NCBI RefSeq assembly: GCF_000516985.1
Contig: NW_006917095.1
Coordinates: 1,617,077-1,681,076, forward strand
Reading direction: 5' to 3'
Origin: Pestalotiopsis fici W106-1
Lineage: Eukaryota > Ascomycota > Sordariomycetes > Amphisphaeriales > Sporocadaceae
Length of the DNA stretch: 64,000 nucleotides
Positions 43,323 to 56,500 of this stretch are shown piece after piece. Position 1 is the stretch's first letter; each line of letters opens with the position of its first letter. Under the pieces are notes generated by a model. The model made no database searches. It worked only from the letters and a program-made list of their open reading frames with translations, and was not told where the DNA came from. Position numbers and translations under genes: made by a program.

Positions 43323-44089
43323 TGTCGCGTTATGTAAAAGTATGACGAACAGCACGATTGACAAGTATGTTTTACAAACTACTCAAATTCCAATGGTCGT
43401 ATGAGGAGAATGACTGGCATTAGACCTGCCAACACCCTACATTGCTCAAAGTGTAAGCTGAAAAATGGCCAGAGCATGAGTCAATAGTATCGATGCGGGG
43501 CAGTTCTACAGTTGCATGAACGTCTTATGGGGAAATATGAGATATCGTAACTGCATTGTCCATCATGTCTTTACGGTTGAAGGCCTAATTCGTACTTGAT
43601 CTTTTACCTCTTGCCCAGTCGCCCTCTTGTTTAGGATTATTGACTATGCCGCGCTGCCGTGGTGATGTGATTACGGACGACTAGCATTTGGGACTCATAA
43701 GACATTGTTTGCTCTGATTTCAATGACAAGTCTTGGTTGCCCCGATAACTTGTTCCAGATCCATGACTATAGCAACATAGCCATGGCATTTCCCTCTTAC
43801 GCGGGTTGTCCTGCCGGTCACTCGGCCAGTGGAAGCAGAGTGTTTGTAGCAGACAAATAAGACGCCATAGTGATTATACCCTCGCCTTTAGGCAATAGAA
43901 GGGCGCAGTGGGTGAATGGTGGCAAGTCCAAGATAACCTTCAAACCTGAAGACCAGGCGTTCAAATTTAAGAAATAAAATTTAAAAGATTCTTTTCACCG
44001 TCTTCCTACCACCTGGTTTTTGTTTCAAGGGTCGACAGGCTACTGACCGCATTAATGTCATGACATACCATTGGCATTTACCAGAGCTC
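43323..44089. other. Convergent intergenic region
   Basis: 767 bp between converging stops, AT-rich near 43970 (AAATAAAATTTAAAAG). A tRNA-like stretch was sought near 43900-43970 and not supported. No gene. Confidence 0.5.
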
Positions 44090-46176
44090 CTAGTCGGGTA
44101 GATCTCCAGCAGTGGTAGGGACCTCGTCGTCTCCATCGTCTTCGTCATCTTCGTCACCTTCATCACCGTCTTCCACCTCGTCCCCTCCCTCGAGCATCAT
44201 ACTTTCATCAAAGTCATCATCTTCTTCACCATCCTCATCGGCTTCACCCTCGATCTCCTCTTCCAGGTCGCTATCCAGGATATGAGCCCATGCGTCGTCG
44301 GGGAACCGCTCCTCACCGCCGTCTTCGTCATCTCCTTCTACGGATCCTGCTCCGACGACCCCGGACTCGTCTTCACCCACCCCATCCGCTTCCTCTTCCA
44401 CTTCGCTTTCGGAGCCCTTGTGGATGGCCAGTCCGTCGTCATCAGGTCTTGGTCCATCGGTTTCGGCCTTCTTCTTCCTAGGCCTCCTGATCTGGCGGCC
44501 TCTAAAACCCATAGCCGTCATGAGATCATTGGCCTGAGTCAAAGGGCGATGTCTGTACTTTAAGCCTTCCAGTCCAGAGACATCCACCATGTCGTACAAC
44601 AACGTAGAAGGATTGACCTGTCCCCTAGCATGTTGGGGCTGGATATCGGCGTACCGATTCAGCTTCTGAAGGATATCAGAGTTGTACAGGAAGTTCTTCT
44701 TCTTGACCTCGTCTTCGTCAAAGCCCAGGCGTCCGTGGCGAATGGCCACCATTTTCGCCTTCATAAAGGCCTTGATCTTGGCCCAGGTGCCGCCGTACCA
44801 CCAGCCGTCGGTCGCGATATCGCACTCGTCGCGCAGCGGAGCGTCGTTGATCAGCTTGATCAGACAGGGATCGGTAATGTCGCATATCTGCCAGAACTTT
44901 CCATTGGTACAATACTGCGTACCGTCCCATAGGTGGCTACGTGATGCTTCTTCCCTGGCCATGCTGCGCGCGATGCCATTCTTTACGGTTCTGTCGCCAG
45001 GAAGGCCTTCGAGCTTGAAGGCGAGCGTTTGGTAGATTCGGTATTTCGGGTCAGAGCGAGGATCAACTCCGTACTTGATGACGGCGTCACGCCATGGTCC
45101 ACCTTTGAATTGGTATCCCACCAGTTGCACGGCAATCTTGAGACTGTTGTCAGAATAATAAGGAGCCACTCTTGTAATCAGGGCTCGTCTCGTCCAGATT
45201 GGCCTCTCTTCTAGGGCTACACGCATGCGCTCTAGCAGATCTTTTGGCACTTGACGCGAGTTAGCCATGTCTTTGGATGGGCCCGTCGGGATTGGGTAAT
45301 AGTCGTGTTCGATGTAGTGACCATATGTCTTGGCGAGGCGACCTTGCACGTTGACCATGATGGCCTTGCCATGTTCGTCCACGCCGTCAACACGAACATA
45401 TGGATTTTGTTCGTAGAAATAGTTGAACGGAACCACACGGTCTGTGTAGTAGGGTGGGGGGATGATCTCCTGGCCCTTTACAGGGTGAAGATTCGGATCG
45501 AATCTGAGCTCGCGTAGCTTGTCCACTTTCAGTGGTAGAATGTGATTAGTAACCTTGGTAAGATAGGGCATTTCGGTGGCGGAAAACTGAAAGTCGGCGA
45601 GACCATGGTAGCGGTGGGTATCGTGAATGGTTCCAATGGCTTCTGCTTGGTATCTGCCAGCAGTATCCTGCAGTTTGCGCAAAATCAACTTGGGATCATC
45701 CTCTCTGCCCTCGGAGCAAACGTGTTCAGAAGGCTCATCTTCGGAAGACTGAACCGCAACCCCGGTGAATGGCTCATCAGTGCCGCGCTTTCGCTTGCGA
45801 CCTGTGCGCTTGGGTACGGTGATTTTCAAGACGACATTGTTTGACGCCGCATTATGCGACATGAGCGGCTTGGTGGTTGGTACATCAGGTCTCAACCACA
45901 TAGGAAGAGCTATCCTGCCAGTATCATCGTCCATTAGCTGGCCAGTGGTTAGCAGAATTTCCTTCGGCGGTGCTTCGAAAAAGGGCAGCGGTTTGCCACA
46001 CTCACTCGTTCATAATTAGCATTCCTCCCGAAGGTCTTGAGGCCATTGTCAGTGTTCTTGACAACACACGGATGCTCGACAGCAATGATCTTCAAGGGCG
46101 CCGCTTCAAAGTAAGGAGCGGCGTTGGGATTTTGTTTTGGTCCCTGCTTGGGGAAAAGATCTTTCAACCCGAGCAT
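44090..46176 (-). CDS. sfc1: Transcription factor IIIC subunit 5 (tau95 / Sfc1)
   Basis: Subunit of TFIIIC that contacts the A box of tRNA and 5S-type promoters for RNA polymerase III. Exons 46176-46006 and 45937-44090; intron 45938-46005 (68 nt, GTGAGT donor, GCTAAC branch, CCAG acceptor); product 672 aa. N-terminal triple-barrel half: MLGLKDLFPKQGPKQNPNAA, APLKIIAVEHPCVVKN, IALPMWLRPDVPTTKPLMSH. Central winged-helix/DNA-binding part: RPIWTRRALITRVAPYYSDN, YQTLAFKLEGLPGDRTVKN, FWQICDITDPCLIKLINDA, DGWWYGGTWAKIKAFMKAKM. RKKK linker, then an acidic D/E tail of about 120 residues, typical for the subunit. Confidence 0.92.
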
Positions 46177-48516
46177 GATGAAGAATAAAATTTATCGAAA
46201 AAATTCTGTGGCAGATAATTGTTGTTCGCAGTAAGAGTATGGGTTGATGTGGCCCAGGCTCACCACATGTCATGGGGCATGTTTGCTTGGAGCATTTGTG
46301 AAATGCTTCCCCACGAGCAATGGTAGATAGTAGACGCTTGCCGAAGGTGTTTCACTTTGTTCGAAGCTGTCCTTCAAGGGTGTTGCCACTTGCCAAGGAC
46401 ACACTTGAGTCGAGATTGTTTGATTCCTTGTTTTCGATGATTTGATGAGTTGTTACAGTAGCGTAGCAAAAGAAAAAAAAAAGTATTCAGGATATTGCTT
46501 GATATCGAAAAAGGTGAATTGACTATGGCGATGTTCCAGGCTGTGTGGTGTAGAGCCAATCATGGCAGAGAAGCTGGTGTTGCATTTTAATCTAGGTCCC
46601 CAGCCGGCGGACAACTGACAATCTTTAGCCGAGAGCATGACACCGGACTGACGGCATTAACCACATCTAGACTCCAGTTTCCGTAATTACTATTGCATCC
46701 AAATTACCGAACGAGCATGGGCAGTTCAGTTTAGGTGTGATGATTCGTTTCAGACACGTGCCTCTCCCCGTACTACATAGTACTACGTACATACACAGTC
46801 CACCTTGAATGCTTGGGGTTCGCTCCACTGCGATTCGTGCCTCAGGGTTAATATCACCGCCATGTTGAGCCTTGGTTATTTTGTTGTATAATACCAGCCC
46901 ACCGGAACGTCTGGAGTATCGGCGGGTTAGCGTAGATGCCCAAACCTTTTACGTTGCTTTTTATCGCCTTGTCATCACGGGACGAGTAGATGGGCATTGG
47001 CAGACAATGGGATTGTGTATCGGCATTGCCCATTCTTTTATTAGGGGATGCCCAGGCTTGGGTGACATTCAAGCAGCCAGCAACAGCTCACCTGGACACT
47101 TTTTAGCTCAGCTCGGACCATAGCTACGGAGCAAATGTAAGTAAGGCAGTAGTAACAGCGTAATAATGTACCCTACCAGCCAGTAGCAGCACGTCGCTGG
47201 GTGGCTGCGAGATCTGGCGTGGGCATTAGATTCTAGGTAAGGTACCTACCTAGCGTCAAGTGGGCGGGCAGGGACATTGGAGGGAGCCGGATTGGCGTTG
47301 AAGTAACATTAAAGATAGAATCTACCTACCTGGACCAATAACCTGGAAACCGTGTAGTCTTTTGGGTATTTCCAATCCAGTCAAGATGTCCAAGGTCACG
47401 TACACGTACGTGGAGGCCAGTGCGGTCAGGTAAACAGGCAGAATCACAGTTAGAAACAAGTTATTCTCGCATGGATCAAAGGAACTATTAAAAAAAAAAA
47501 AAAATCCAGCCTTCTTTTCTCGAATCAAAGGCTAATACTGATGTCAGCCAGGAAGAGCTCTGCGGCACCCGCAGCGCAAAGTACAGGTATCATTTAGTGG
47601 GTTTGCAGCCCATCTGCGTCTCCACCTTGACCTCATGCGCTGCAATCATCACCGGCCCAGGGCCCGCAGTGAACAATTTCGAGAGGCTGCGCCGGGCCTG
47701 ATCGACCTAATCGTTTACCTTGACCTCTTTGCGCTGCTACCCCTTCTCCATACACTACTACACTCTTGACCCTGGAGAACCGTGTGATCGGCTTGCCCTA
47801 CTCTCTTCTTCAATCTTTTCCTTTCCGTCTCCCGCACAATACTACTTACTTCTGCTGAAACATCCATGTGGTGAGCAGAAGAAAAGAATAAATACTGTCC
47901 AGGTTATCTACTTGCGAGCTGTTCCCTGCGTGGAAGCTCACCACCCCCCAAGAAGAGGTCCATCCGTTCCCCTGGATGATCTGCGGGCCGTACAGTATCG
48001 ACGCCCCGTTATCCACTTCTCCACTTCCCTCGACGACCGCAGCCACCCCAACACATCACGACTTTCGACAGAAAACATTGTTCAATTCGACGGCGGCTGT
48101 GTCAAATACGGCCTTTTGTCACCGTCGCTTGCGCTGTAGATTACTGCCCTATTTCTCCTGCTCAACCCTCAGCTTCAACAAGGCCGCTGGAGCTTGCTGC
48201 CCTACAACAGTCCCGACGTGAGCCCCTCCATCGCGCCCCGTGCCTTGCTACCCGCCTCCTGGTGGCATCCCACGTTCGCCCCGATTCAACACTCTCACGC
48301 CTTCGATTGGGAAACGTCATCGGCCCGCGAGCTGAACAAATCTCGCCCCGTACCCGAGTGTTCCTCGTCGACACTGCGAGCCTTGCTTGCGACCCGATTT
48401 CCGAGGCTGCAGACCTGGCGTCGACTGGCGAGAACCTAATCTCCAAACAAACGCCCGCGAACACCACCCAGTCAACACGAACACTGCCTGCGAGAGCAGC
48501 TCGGCCATAGTGCCAC
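46177..48516. other. Divergent intergenic region and long PP2A-B56 leader
   Basis: 2.3 kb without a supported gene. A14 at 47490-47503; TACCTACC-type words near 47240-47330; C-rich leader from about 47700. Upstream ORFs before the B56 ATG include ATG-TGG-TGA near 47866 and an 81-codon ORF at 47976-48221, if the transcript starts that far up. Confidence 0.5.
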
Positions 48517-50637
48517 ATGAGTACCACCATGAGGCGTCTCAGCCAGAAAATGGTAAGTTCTTTGAGGTTGCGTGGCGTCGCGCTGCTCTCATGGTCTACG
48601 CAGGGAATGCTGACAATACAATCATTAGCTTCGCGGCAAGAGCGATAGCAAGTCGTCAAAGAAGAATAAGGACTCCAAAGACGGCACTGCCTCCCCCTCT
48701 GGCGGATCCCGAGAGTCTCAATCCCCCAACTTGACACCTTCGTCCTCAACGTCTACTCTGAACGATATCCGCAACAAGCCCCTGCCACCAAATAACAGAG
48801 GAGACACCGGCAATGCGGGCCAGACTGGCTCCCCTTCAGGTCAGGGCACTGCTGATAGATTCGGCAATTTGGGCTCTTCTCAAGGTTCGCCAAATGGTTC
48901 CGCCACGCCTAGCAGACATGGTTCTCTGCCACCCACAGTCGTTATCAGCCCTAGCGCTCCAGTGAGTAGTCACCTCGAGACTTGAGAAGTAGCGTTACTG
49001 ACAAGTCAACTCTTAGCATGTCCCTCCTCCGGGTGCAGCTGAAACGATGCCTCACGATCTAGCTCCTCCTAAAGCTGGCCAGAAGTCCTTGATGTTTGAC
49101 CGACTCCACCAAACCCCAAAGGATGTCCCCGAAGGTCTTCGAACTCCCAAGAGGCAGCATTCGTCGCGATTCGACATCTCGCTTCACCGTGAACTGGAGA
49201 AACTGCCTGGCTTCCATGAAGTACCACCCAATCGTCGCCAAGAGCTCTTCATGCAGAAGATTGACCAGTGCAATGTCATCTTTGACTTCAATGATGCTAG
49301 CGGTGATATGAAGTCCAAGGAAATCAAGCGTCTCGCATTGCATGAACTGCTCGATTATGTCGCCAATAACCGTCAGGTTATTACCGAGCCCATGTACCCA
49401 CGCGTTGTCGAGATGTTTGCAAAGAATCTGTTCCGACCGATTCCGCCTCCTATGAACCCCCAGGGCGAGGCTTTTGATCCAGAGGAGGACGAACCTGTCT
49501 TGGAGGTCGCATGGCCGCATATTCAGGTGGTTTACGAATTCTTCTTGCGATTCATCGAGAGCCAGGACTTCAACACCAACATTGCCAAGGCTTACATTGA
49601 CCACAGCTTTGTCCTCCAACTTTTGGAGCTCTTCGATTCTGAGGATCCTCGGGAAAGAGATTTCCTCAAGACGACACTGCACAGGATCTACGGAAAGTTC
49701 TTGAACCTCCGATCCTTCATTCGCCGATCAATCAACAATGTCTTCTTCCAGTTCGTATACGAGACGGAGAGATTCAACGGCATTGCCGAGCTTCTTGAGA
49801 TTTTGGGCTCCATCATTAATGGTTTTGCCCTACCTCTAAAGGAGGAGCATAAGTTGTTCCTGACCAGAGTGCTGCTTCCCCTGCACAAGGTCAAGAGTCT
49901 CAGCATGTACCACCCTCAGCTAGCTTACTGCATTGTGCAGTTCCTGGAGAAGGATGCATCACTCACTGAGGAGGTTGTACTTGGTCTTTTGCGATACTGG
50001 CCCAAGGTCAACAGCACCAAAGAGGTCATGTTCCTCAACGAAGTGGAAGATATATTCGAGGTCATGGACCCTGCCGAGTTCGCCAAAGTCCAGGAGCCGC
50101 TTTTCCACCAGCTGGCCAAGTCGGTCGCAAGCCCTCATTTCCAAGTCGCTGAACGTGCGCTATACTTTTGGAATAATGAGTACTTTTGCAACCTCGTCAG
50201 CGACAATGTTGAGATCATCCTCCCTATCATGTTTGCACCGCTCTATGAAAATTCTAAGGGACATTGGAACAGGTGCGTATTTGTTTTCCTGACGACATTG
50301 GCGAATCAAAGCTAACATCAATAGAACGATCCATGGCATGGTATATAACGCTATGAAACTGTTCATGGAGATCAATCCGCAGCTGTTTGATGACTGTTCC
50401 CACGAGTACACTGAACAACAGAACAACGCCCCGGCGCGTGAGGCACTGAGGGAAAGAAAGTGGCAAGCCATCAAAGACCAGGCCGGCAAAGGCAAAACGG
50501 CCAACGGTGTCCATGAGCTTGATCAAAGCGAGGATAACCAGAAGCGTCTCGACTCGTTGAAGTTGGACAGTGATCGGCGAGACCGTCGTCCCGCACATGA
50601 GCGGCAAACCTCGGTAGGCTCTTCCAGAAGCCGGTGA
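48517..50637 (+). CDS. rts1: PP2A regulatory subunit B56 (Rts1/Par1)
   Basis: Targets protein phosphatase 2A to substrates in cell-cycle, septation and stress control. Exons 48517-48552 (36 nt), 48629-48961, 49017-50272 and 50325-50637; introns 76, 55 and 52 nt with GTAAGT, GTGAGT and GTGCGT donors; product 645 aa. The first ~150 residues are a Ser/Pro/Thr-rich fungal extension ([19 protein letters not shown]). The HEAT-like B56 domain (about 165-575) is highly conserved: [141 protein letters not shown] charged tail ends SVGSSRSR. Confidence 0.95.
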
Positions 50638-51623
50638 TTTGGTCGTTTTTGGTCATTTCCTCGCAAAAATTCTTTTTCGCCTTGTTCTTTCACGATAGAC
50701 TTTTTAAAGCGATTATGACCCAGCTTATGACACTTGGTTTCAGCGATTTTCACAAAAAACGATTCCCTCCTCTTTTCCGGCTTAACCACCCCATCCTGCA
50801 ATGTACTGTTGTTTTCACCGTGCCCTCGATACAGTCCCAAACTGCAAGCCAATCTCGAAGTCCTCCGGTATTAACTATTAGTTTGTACTGCAGGAACCGA
50901 TTGAACAGGAAGATGTACAAATGGACAGACCTGATACGGAAGAAACATAAGCTGCTCGCCATTGGAGCTCAGTACAACCGGCTGAATGAAATCGACTGCC
51001 AAAAGTTTCCTGGTTGAGGCTCGCTCTCGCTTTCTTTGGTTTACGCTCACCTCGAGGGGCTCGAAAGCCACACTGTTTCTAGACGCTGGCAGGCTTTGGA
51101 TGCGGACAGAATGCGATCGCTCGTCTGCATGGCTTCTAGCACAACGGTTCACTCATGTTGGGCTGAGCATGTTTCCTAAAGCAAGGCGAGGGTTAAATTA
51201 TTTCTTTCTTATGGCGATCCTCACCTGGTCATCAGTGAGCGGATGGCCCGATATTTCGAATGTCAACTGCCATGTGCCTATTCAGTTGAGGGCGGCACAT
51301 ATTTGCAAATGTGTTGGTTGAGCTCGTCAATGGAAGATCGCAAGGCAGCGCCCTGGAGGGCTGCAAATATCGATCGGCAGCATACGTCTTTGGGGGGCAG
51401 TCGAAAACGTGTCAGATAGGTGGTCTTTCACACAAACTTTGCTACACTTTTAATGTAAGGCCACTTGAGGAGCAATATTCATCTCGTCAGGAGTTGGGAA
51501 GGCTAGGAAATGCAAAAGGCCGCAATCAGAGGCTCGTTTTTATTACAATCTGCTATGATCATGACTGTTTACACATGGATAATGTTACAAACTGACACCT
51601 CGCGCCCAAGACAAGGATGCTGC
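50638..51623. other. Convergent 3' region
   Basis: 986 bp between B56 and the questin-oxidase-like gene. Scattered ORFs on both strands without homology. Confidence 0.5.
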
Positions 51624-53550
51624 TTACTCTGCTAGAGGCTGCTGCGCAGCAACTGCCTTCTTGTTCTGTCGGTCTCGGACATCCTAGAAGCGGAAGAGTC
51701 AGTGGGTTTCCGTTTATACCACGTAGCAATAAATTTCAAGCGAGGTCTGGCAATGCTTACCTGCCACGCCTCATCAAATCCGGCATTTCGAACCCAGGTG
51801 GGACCAGGAGCTTCGACCGAGTCGACAACCATGTGGGCAATCTGATCCCATAAGTCTCCCTTGATAATCATCCACTCCTTGTGCTCGTAGGGCTTGCTGA
51901 CTTCTCTGCCGATACCAATGGCCCGGAACAACTTAATGGCATGCCCATCGTCGACAAAAGCGTGCATACGCGGCAGCAAAGCAGCGGCCGGGCCCGGGTT
52001 CGAGGCCGTGGGCACGTATGCGCGGATGCGGTCGAGGTCAAGATCAGGCGACCCGCGCGCCGTGTACTGTATCAGGTCCATGCGAATCTTCCACTCGAGC
52101 AAACGGACCTTGAGGGGCATGGGGATCCAGTCCTGCCGGTTGAGGGTGATGAAGATGGGGTTCACGTTGACGTGATGCATGAGAAAGAATTCATACTTGG
52201 GGTCTTTTTCGCCACCCCCGTTCTTGTTGTGGTGCAGAGCGGCTGCCGAGGCAATATAAATGGCTGCATTGTACCTGAGGAGTAGCAAATGTGTTAGCTT
52301 CTCGGATATTCTTTGATCGTGTAGGAATTTCCACCCAGTGTTTATCGAGCTACAGCTGACAGGAAAAGGATATTTCCCGGGACAGAATATGGGACCGGGA
52401 AACAAATTCTCAAAAAGACGGGCTCTCCTAGCAAAAGCATGCCAACGATTCCCGAGAGCACGACAAGATTTTGAACTTTCTTACATTTCGGCAGTGCGCT
52501 CCTCGAGTTCTTCGGGCATGACGCGGACGCGCGCCGCGAGCCGCATGGCCGAGTCCCGTGCCCGCGCGAGGACGCCGTCGCGGACCTTGTTGCCGTCGTC
52601 GAGGCGAGGCGAGGCCACGAGGTCCCGGTCGGCGGCCGCGTCGCGCAGGAGCTCGCCGATGCGCGGCATGGGCGTGGTGGCCGACTCGTGGGCGCGCGTC
52701 TCGGCTTCCATCATGAAATCGTGGAACTGGTCCGAGTGCACGCAGGCTTGGGCCAGGGCCATGGCTACGATGGCGGGTTGGTCCCATTCCACGCCGTACA
52801 CTTTTGGGAGGGTTTTCCTGTGTTAGTCTGGTTCTTCATTCGCCTTGTGGACGACTTGGGGTTTGCTTGAATGAGGGAAGATGGCTTACTGAGTTGGATC
52901 AGTGGGTGAACGAAACCCGCAAACATGCGAACCTGCATGTCCTCGGAACGTGCATCGTTTTCCTTGAACATGTATTCGGCGAGCACTTTCTGCCAGGAGC
53001 CATGATGTTCAATCTCGTGCTGGAAAAAGTGTAGCCAATCCGTGTAATCTGTATCAAGTGATGTGGTCAGCCACGCCTCTACATGATGTATTTCAAGACG
53101 AATTTTAACGGATTGCCAGACTTACACTGTCCCTTGCCAAGGCGCTTCTTGGCCTTTTCCCAGTCTCGTAACTCATCGATTAGAGTTTGGGAATGCGCCT
53201 TCATGGCAGGGCGCTGATAGCCCTCGTTTTCTTTATAGCCACTGACTAGATCCTGGGCTGAAGCGCCGGTGCCGTAGAGGGCCAAGATTTGGTGGCTTAT
53301 ACTAATTGATAGTGTCAATATTGTTTTTGATGAGGAGCTTGAAAGATACGGAAAAGCAGAAGAGTGAAAGTGAAGAGAGTTAAAGTGAGATTTACTGGTT
53401 GTGAAAACCATCATCGTTGAAAAAGACATGGTGCTTTTCAATATCCTTTGTCAAAAGTTCCGTGGCCTTGTTGGCAGCTGCCTCGGTCTGGTCAAAGTGC
53501 CAGAGACCAGTATTCTCGGGGGTAATCTTGACTGCGTAGGGGGTCGCCAT
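51624..53550 (-). CDS. Questin-oxidase-like protein (AflY/DUF4243 family)
   Basis: Relatives are Baeyer-Villiger-type oxidases of fungal polyketide pathways (questin oxidase, AflY), though many copies stand alone with unknown substrates. Six exons: 53550-53396, 53295-53126, 53048-52890, 52800-52485, 52274-51761, 51683-51624; introns of 100, 77, 89, 210 and 77 nt; product 457 aa, normal for the family. Marks: LWHFDQTEAAANKATELLTK, the His-rich FHNHHQILALYGTGA, DYTDWLHFFQHEIEHHGSWQ, FAGFVHPLIQLMYGVEWDQP followed by AIVAMALAQACVHSDQF, ALHHNKN, and FFLMHHVNVNPIF. The conserved histidines may bind metal (inference). No signal peptide. No PKS, tailoring enzyme or pathway regulator is visible nearby, so a biosynthetic-cluster role is not supported here. 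Confidence 0.85.
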
Positions 53551-56500
53551 GGTGTTGAGAGATCTGTAAGTAATGTTTGCTGCGAAAATTGGGTTGCGTA
53601 AAAGCCGGAGTGCACCTCTTGTGAGATTCATTGACTTCTTGAGATGTTCTCCCAAGGTGCTGGACCTGGGATGGATGAGCGGCTCGAGCCGGAGTTATAA
53701 ATACACCAAGTCCTCTGTTGGTATAGTGTGTATACACCTTGGGAAGGCGAAACAGTATGTCAATTGCATACAATTGTGAATACCTATAATTAGACTTTGT
53801 CAATCGAGCAAGTATCGGCGGGTTTAGACAACAGTAACTGTCTTTCGTCCGAATTGACCGGAACTATGACGAATATTCAGCGGTCATAGAGAGTTGATTC
53901 CTCATTCCAATACCTGCTCTGATTGGCGCGTGCGTATGTGGTCATGTTGACGAAACCAAGAGAGAAAGGCCTTGAAGGGGGGAGCATTTGGAGAAGACGG
54001 GAGTTGGAGCTATACGACGATGTATTGATTGACTTGGCATTGATGTCATTGGCTCTTTTCCTCAGCTTGCTACCCCGGATTCCATTTGCTCACATAATGT
54101 TGCCGTTGGCACACTACACTAAAAACGGCTATCCCCGGCCATTCGGACCGCGAGCGGAACACCGAGTTGTCCGCGATGAATAAGCAGCCTTGTTTTATAG
54201 ACACGGTGTTTGTTAATCACTTATCTGATTCGCCGTTTTTATCAGATCTTATTGTCTAGGCTACCATTCTCTTAGTATGCTGCCAAGGCTTTGATTCCTC
54301 AGCTTTGACTCATTTCTTGAATCATTGTATCTTGCCGTGGAGATGGCATGTGTTTCTGAAATGAAGCGACATTCAAAAATGTGTAATCCTTTTTGGAGAG
54401 GCCATCTCAGAATGACTGTGCATACACAACTTATATGGCGGATGGAATTTATTCTTGTTCGTGTAGTAAAGATTGGTCATATTTATAAGGGAGGCTGTCG
54501 AAATTCGTACGGAAATATTGGTATAAAATGCTCTAGCCTCGTGGTTTTGATTTGTTTTGCCTACTTCTTTTCCTTCGCTGAGGCTGTTTCTAGGCGTTTT
54601 CTATCCCAAACCAACTAGAACCACAATCAAGTGCCATGTATTTACCCTATGTCTCCACATATAGGTATCCCCAAGCATATTTCTCGATATTTATCTTCTT
54701 CTCCACCAATCTACCGTGAGCTTTAGAAACTAGTACGGTCCTGGGAAGTGTGACTTTTTGACCTCGAACAATCTAAGGATGGGATTTTCAATGTCAGATC
54801 TTGGCAGAAGAGTTAGTCATATAAGACAGACTGTCTGGTAGGAATCTCGTAGCGTATAATGCTAATCAGCTCGCCCTTCATTCCCTTCATCATCCATTAG
54901 GTAGTAATGTTTTTTGACAAGCATAGTCGGAGGCCTTGATAGTTCCGGCATCATGCGCAGTCGACAGTAGGCATATGGGCCAAACCCGGGTCTCGGGCAA
55001 GTCTTGGCCATTGTTTTTGGAAACTCACAAAGCAGCATCCACCCTGCCCATATCCAGCGCTTCTTTGTTGGCAAGGAATTTCCTGTCTATCCTCCTAGGA
55101 GAGAACACCGTGCCTCTAATGGGCATCGCTATGCATCCGAGTTCGGCAGGCTTCGGCCAAAACTCATTGATAGCTGGTGCCGCTATCGCTGTACTCATGA
55201 CACATTGTGATATCTGATTGAGATTTCTCCGTCGATATGGGCTAAGTTCGTAGGCGTCTCATCTGGACCTTTGTCACCTCGAAATAGCTGTACACCCGCC
55301 AAAAGATTTCTTTCTGAGGACTGGAGTACACACATTTTAGCCCAGAGGGTTCGGCTCTAGAAGTTTACCTGCTCGACGATCGGTCCACATCAGTGATTTT
55401 CCGCCAGACGTATCCTCTCAACTTGTCACAAGCTAATCACTTCTTGACTTTGTCACGACTCGACGTCCTCGCCTCGTATGTGTCGCGTGAAGCTTGTCTA
55501 ATCGCGGTCCATTGATGTGCCTGCAGCGCTGGCACACCTCCAAACCAGGATCTCTGTTGCCAGACTGCCGTGTCTTAGCCTAAACCTTTGGGAAACATAC
55601 CGGCAAAAAAAAGGGAAAAAAAATGTACCTTTGCAACAGCGGTGATACCAACCTTGAGAAAGGACTGCCATACCATGATAGCCCCATCGAGATTGTCTTG
55701 TATGTATGGGCTCGTTATGACTGCAAATGTGAGAGGAATTACCGCCCGGCCAGTCAATAGGCTACATTCACCATTTCGATATGAGTTCAGAGGCTCGGAG
55801 ATGGATGTAATTGTCTCGAGCTTGAATAGATTTCCTCAGTTGATCAGTTGAAAGCGACGTTCGCAACTCTTGAAATATCACAATATTGGTTAAAACTCCA
55901 CTGACTTTGGAAGAACGATCCACAAGAATTGCCACGCCGCCAGTATCTTGGGTTGAAGCCTAAATACTTGTCTAGCCAAGTGTATTGGAGTTTGGGCGGC
56001 CACCAAATAGGCGTTGCCAAGGCGCCTAATAAGGGTCTCTTGCTATGCTGTCTAGTAGTTTACAGCGCTGCAAGTGCTTACAGGATATGCCTCCATTTGG
56101 CTGATCTTCCTAGACCCCTAAACTCACCGCAAGTGGTGTTTTCCAGGCACGTCAGATTTAGCGGATGGCCATAGATAACAATGAATCGCCTACATATCCA
56201 TATGACTCTTCCGGGTGTGCTTCTCTCGAGCATTAGTATCCATTGTTATGTAGACGATGACTGAGATTCCAAATTTATCAAGTGCCGTGAAGGATTCCCA
56301 AAGGATTGCGTTCCGAGCCGGCGGTACGAACTAAGCATAACAACTAACCTTGATTGTTCTCATGGGTGTAAGTCGGTTAGTAGACTAGGGTTGGGCTCAG
56401 CTAGGACGTGGTGCCATGGCTCAACTCCACTCTCATGGCTATCATATACCTACCCATCATCATCCATCAAATCAACTTTTGGGAGAATTAATTTACAAGC

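Noticed and set aside
43900..43970. tRNA-like stretch with GTTCAAATTTAA
   Set aside because: No acceptor pairing or anticodon arm could be drawn; the match is to a few T-loop bases only.
54936..55217. 93-aa plus-strand ORF in the gene-poor stretch
   Set aside because: Overlaps the minus-strand candidate, no homology, unremarkable composition.
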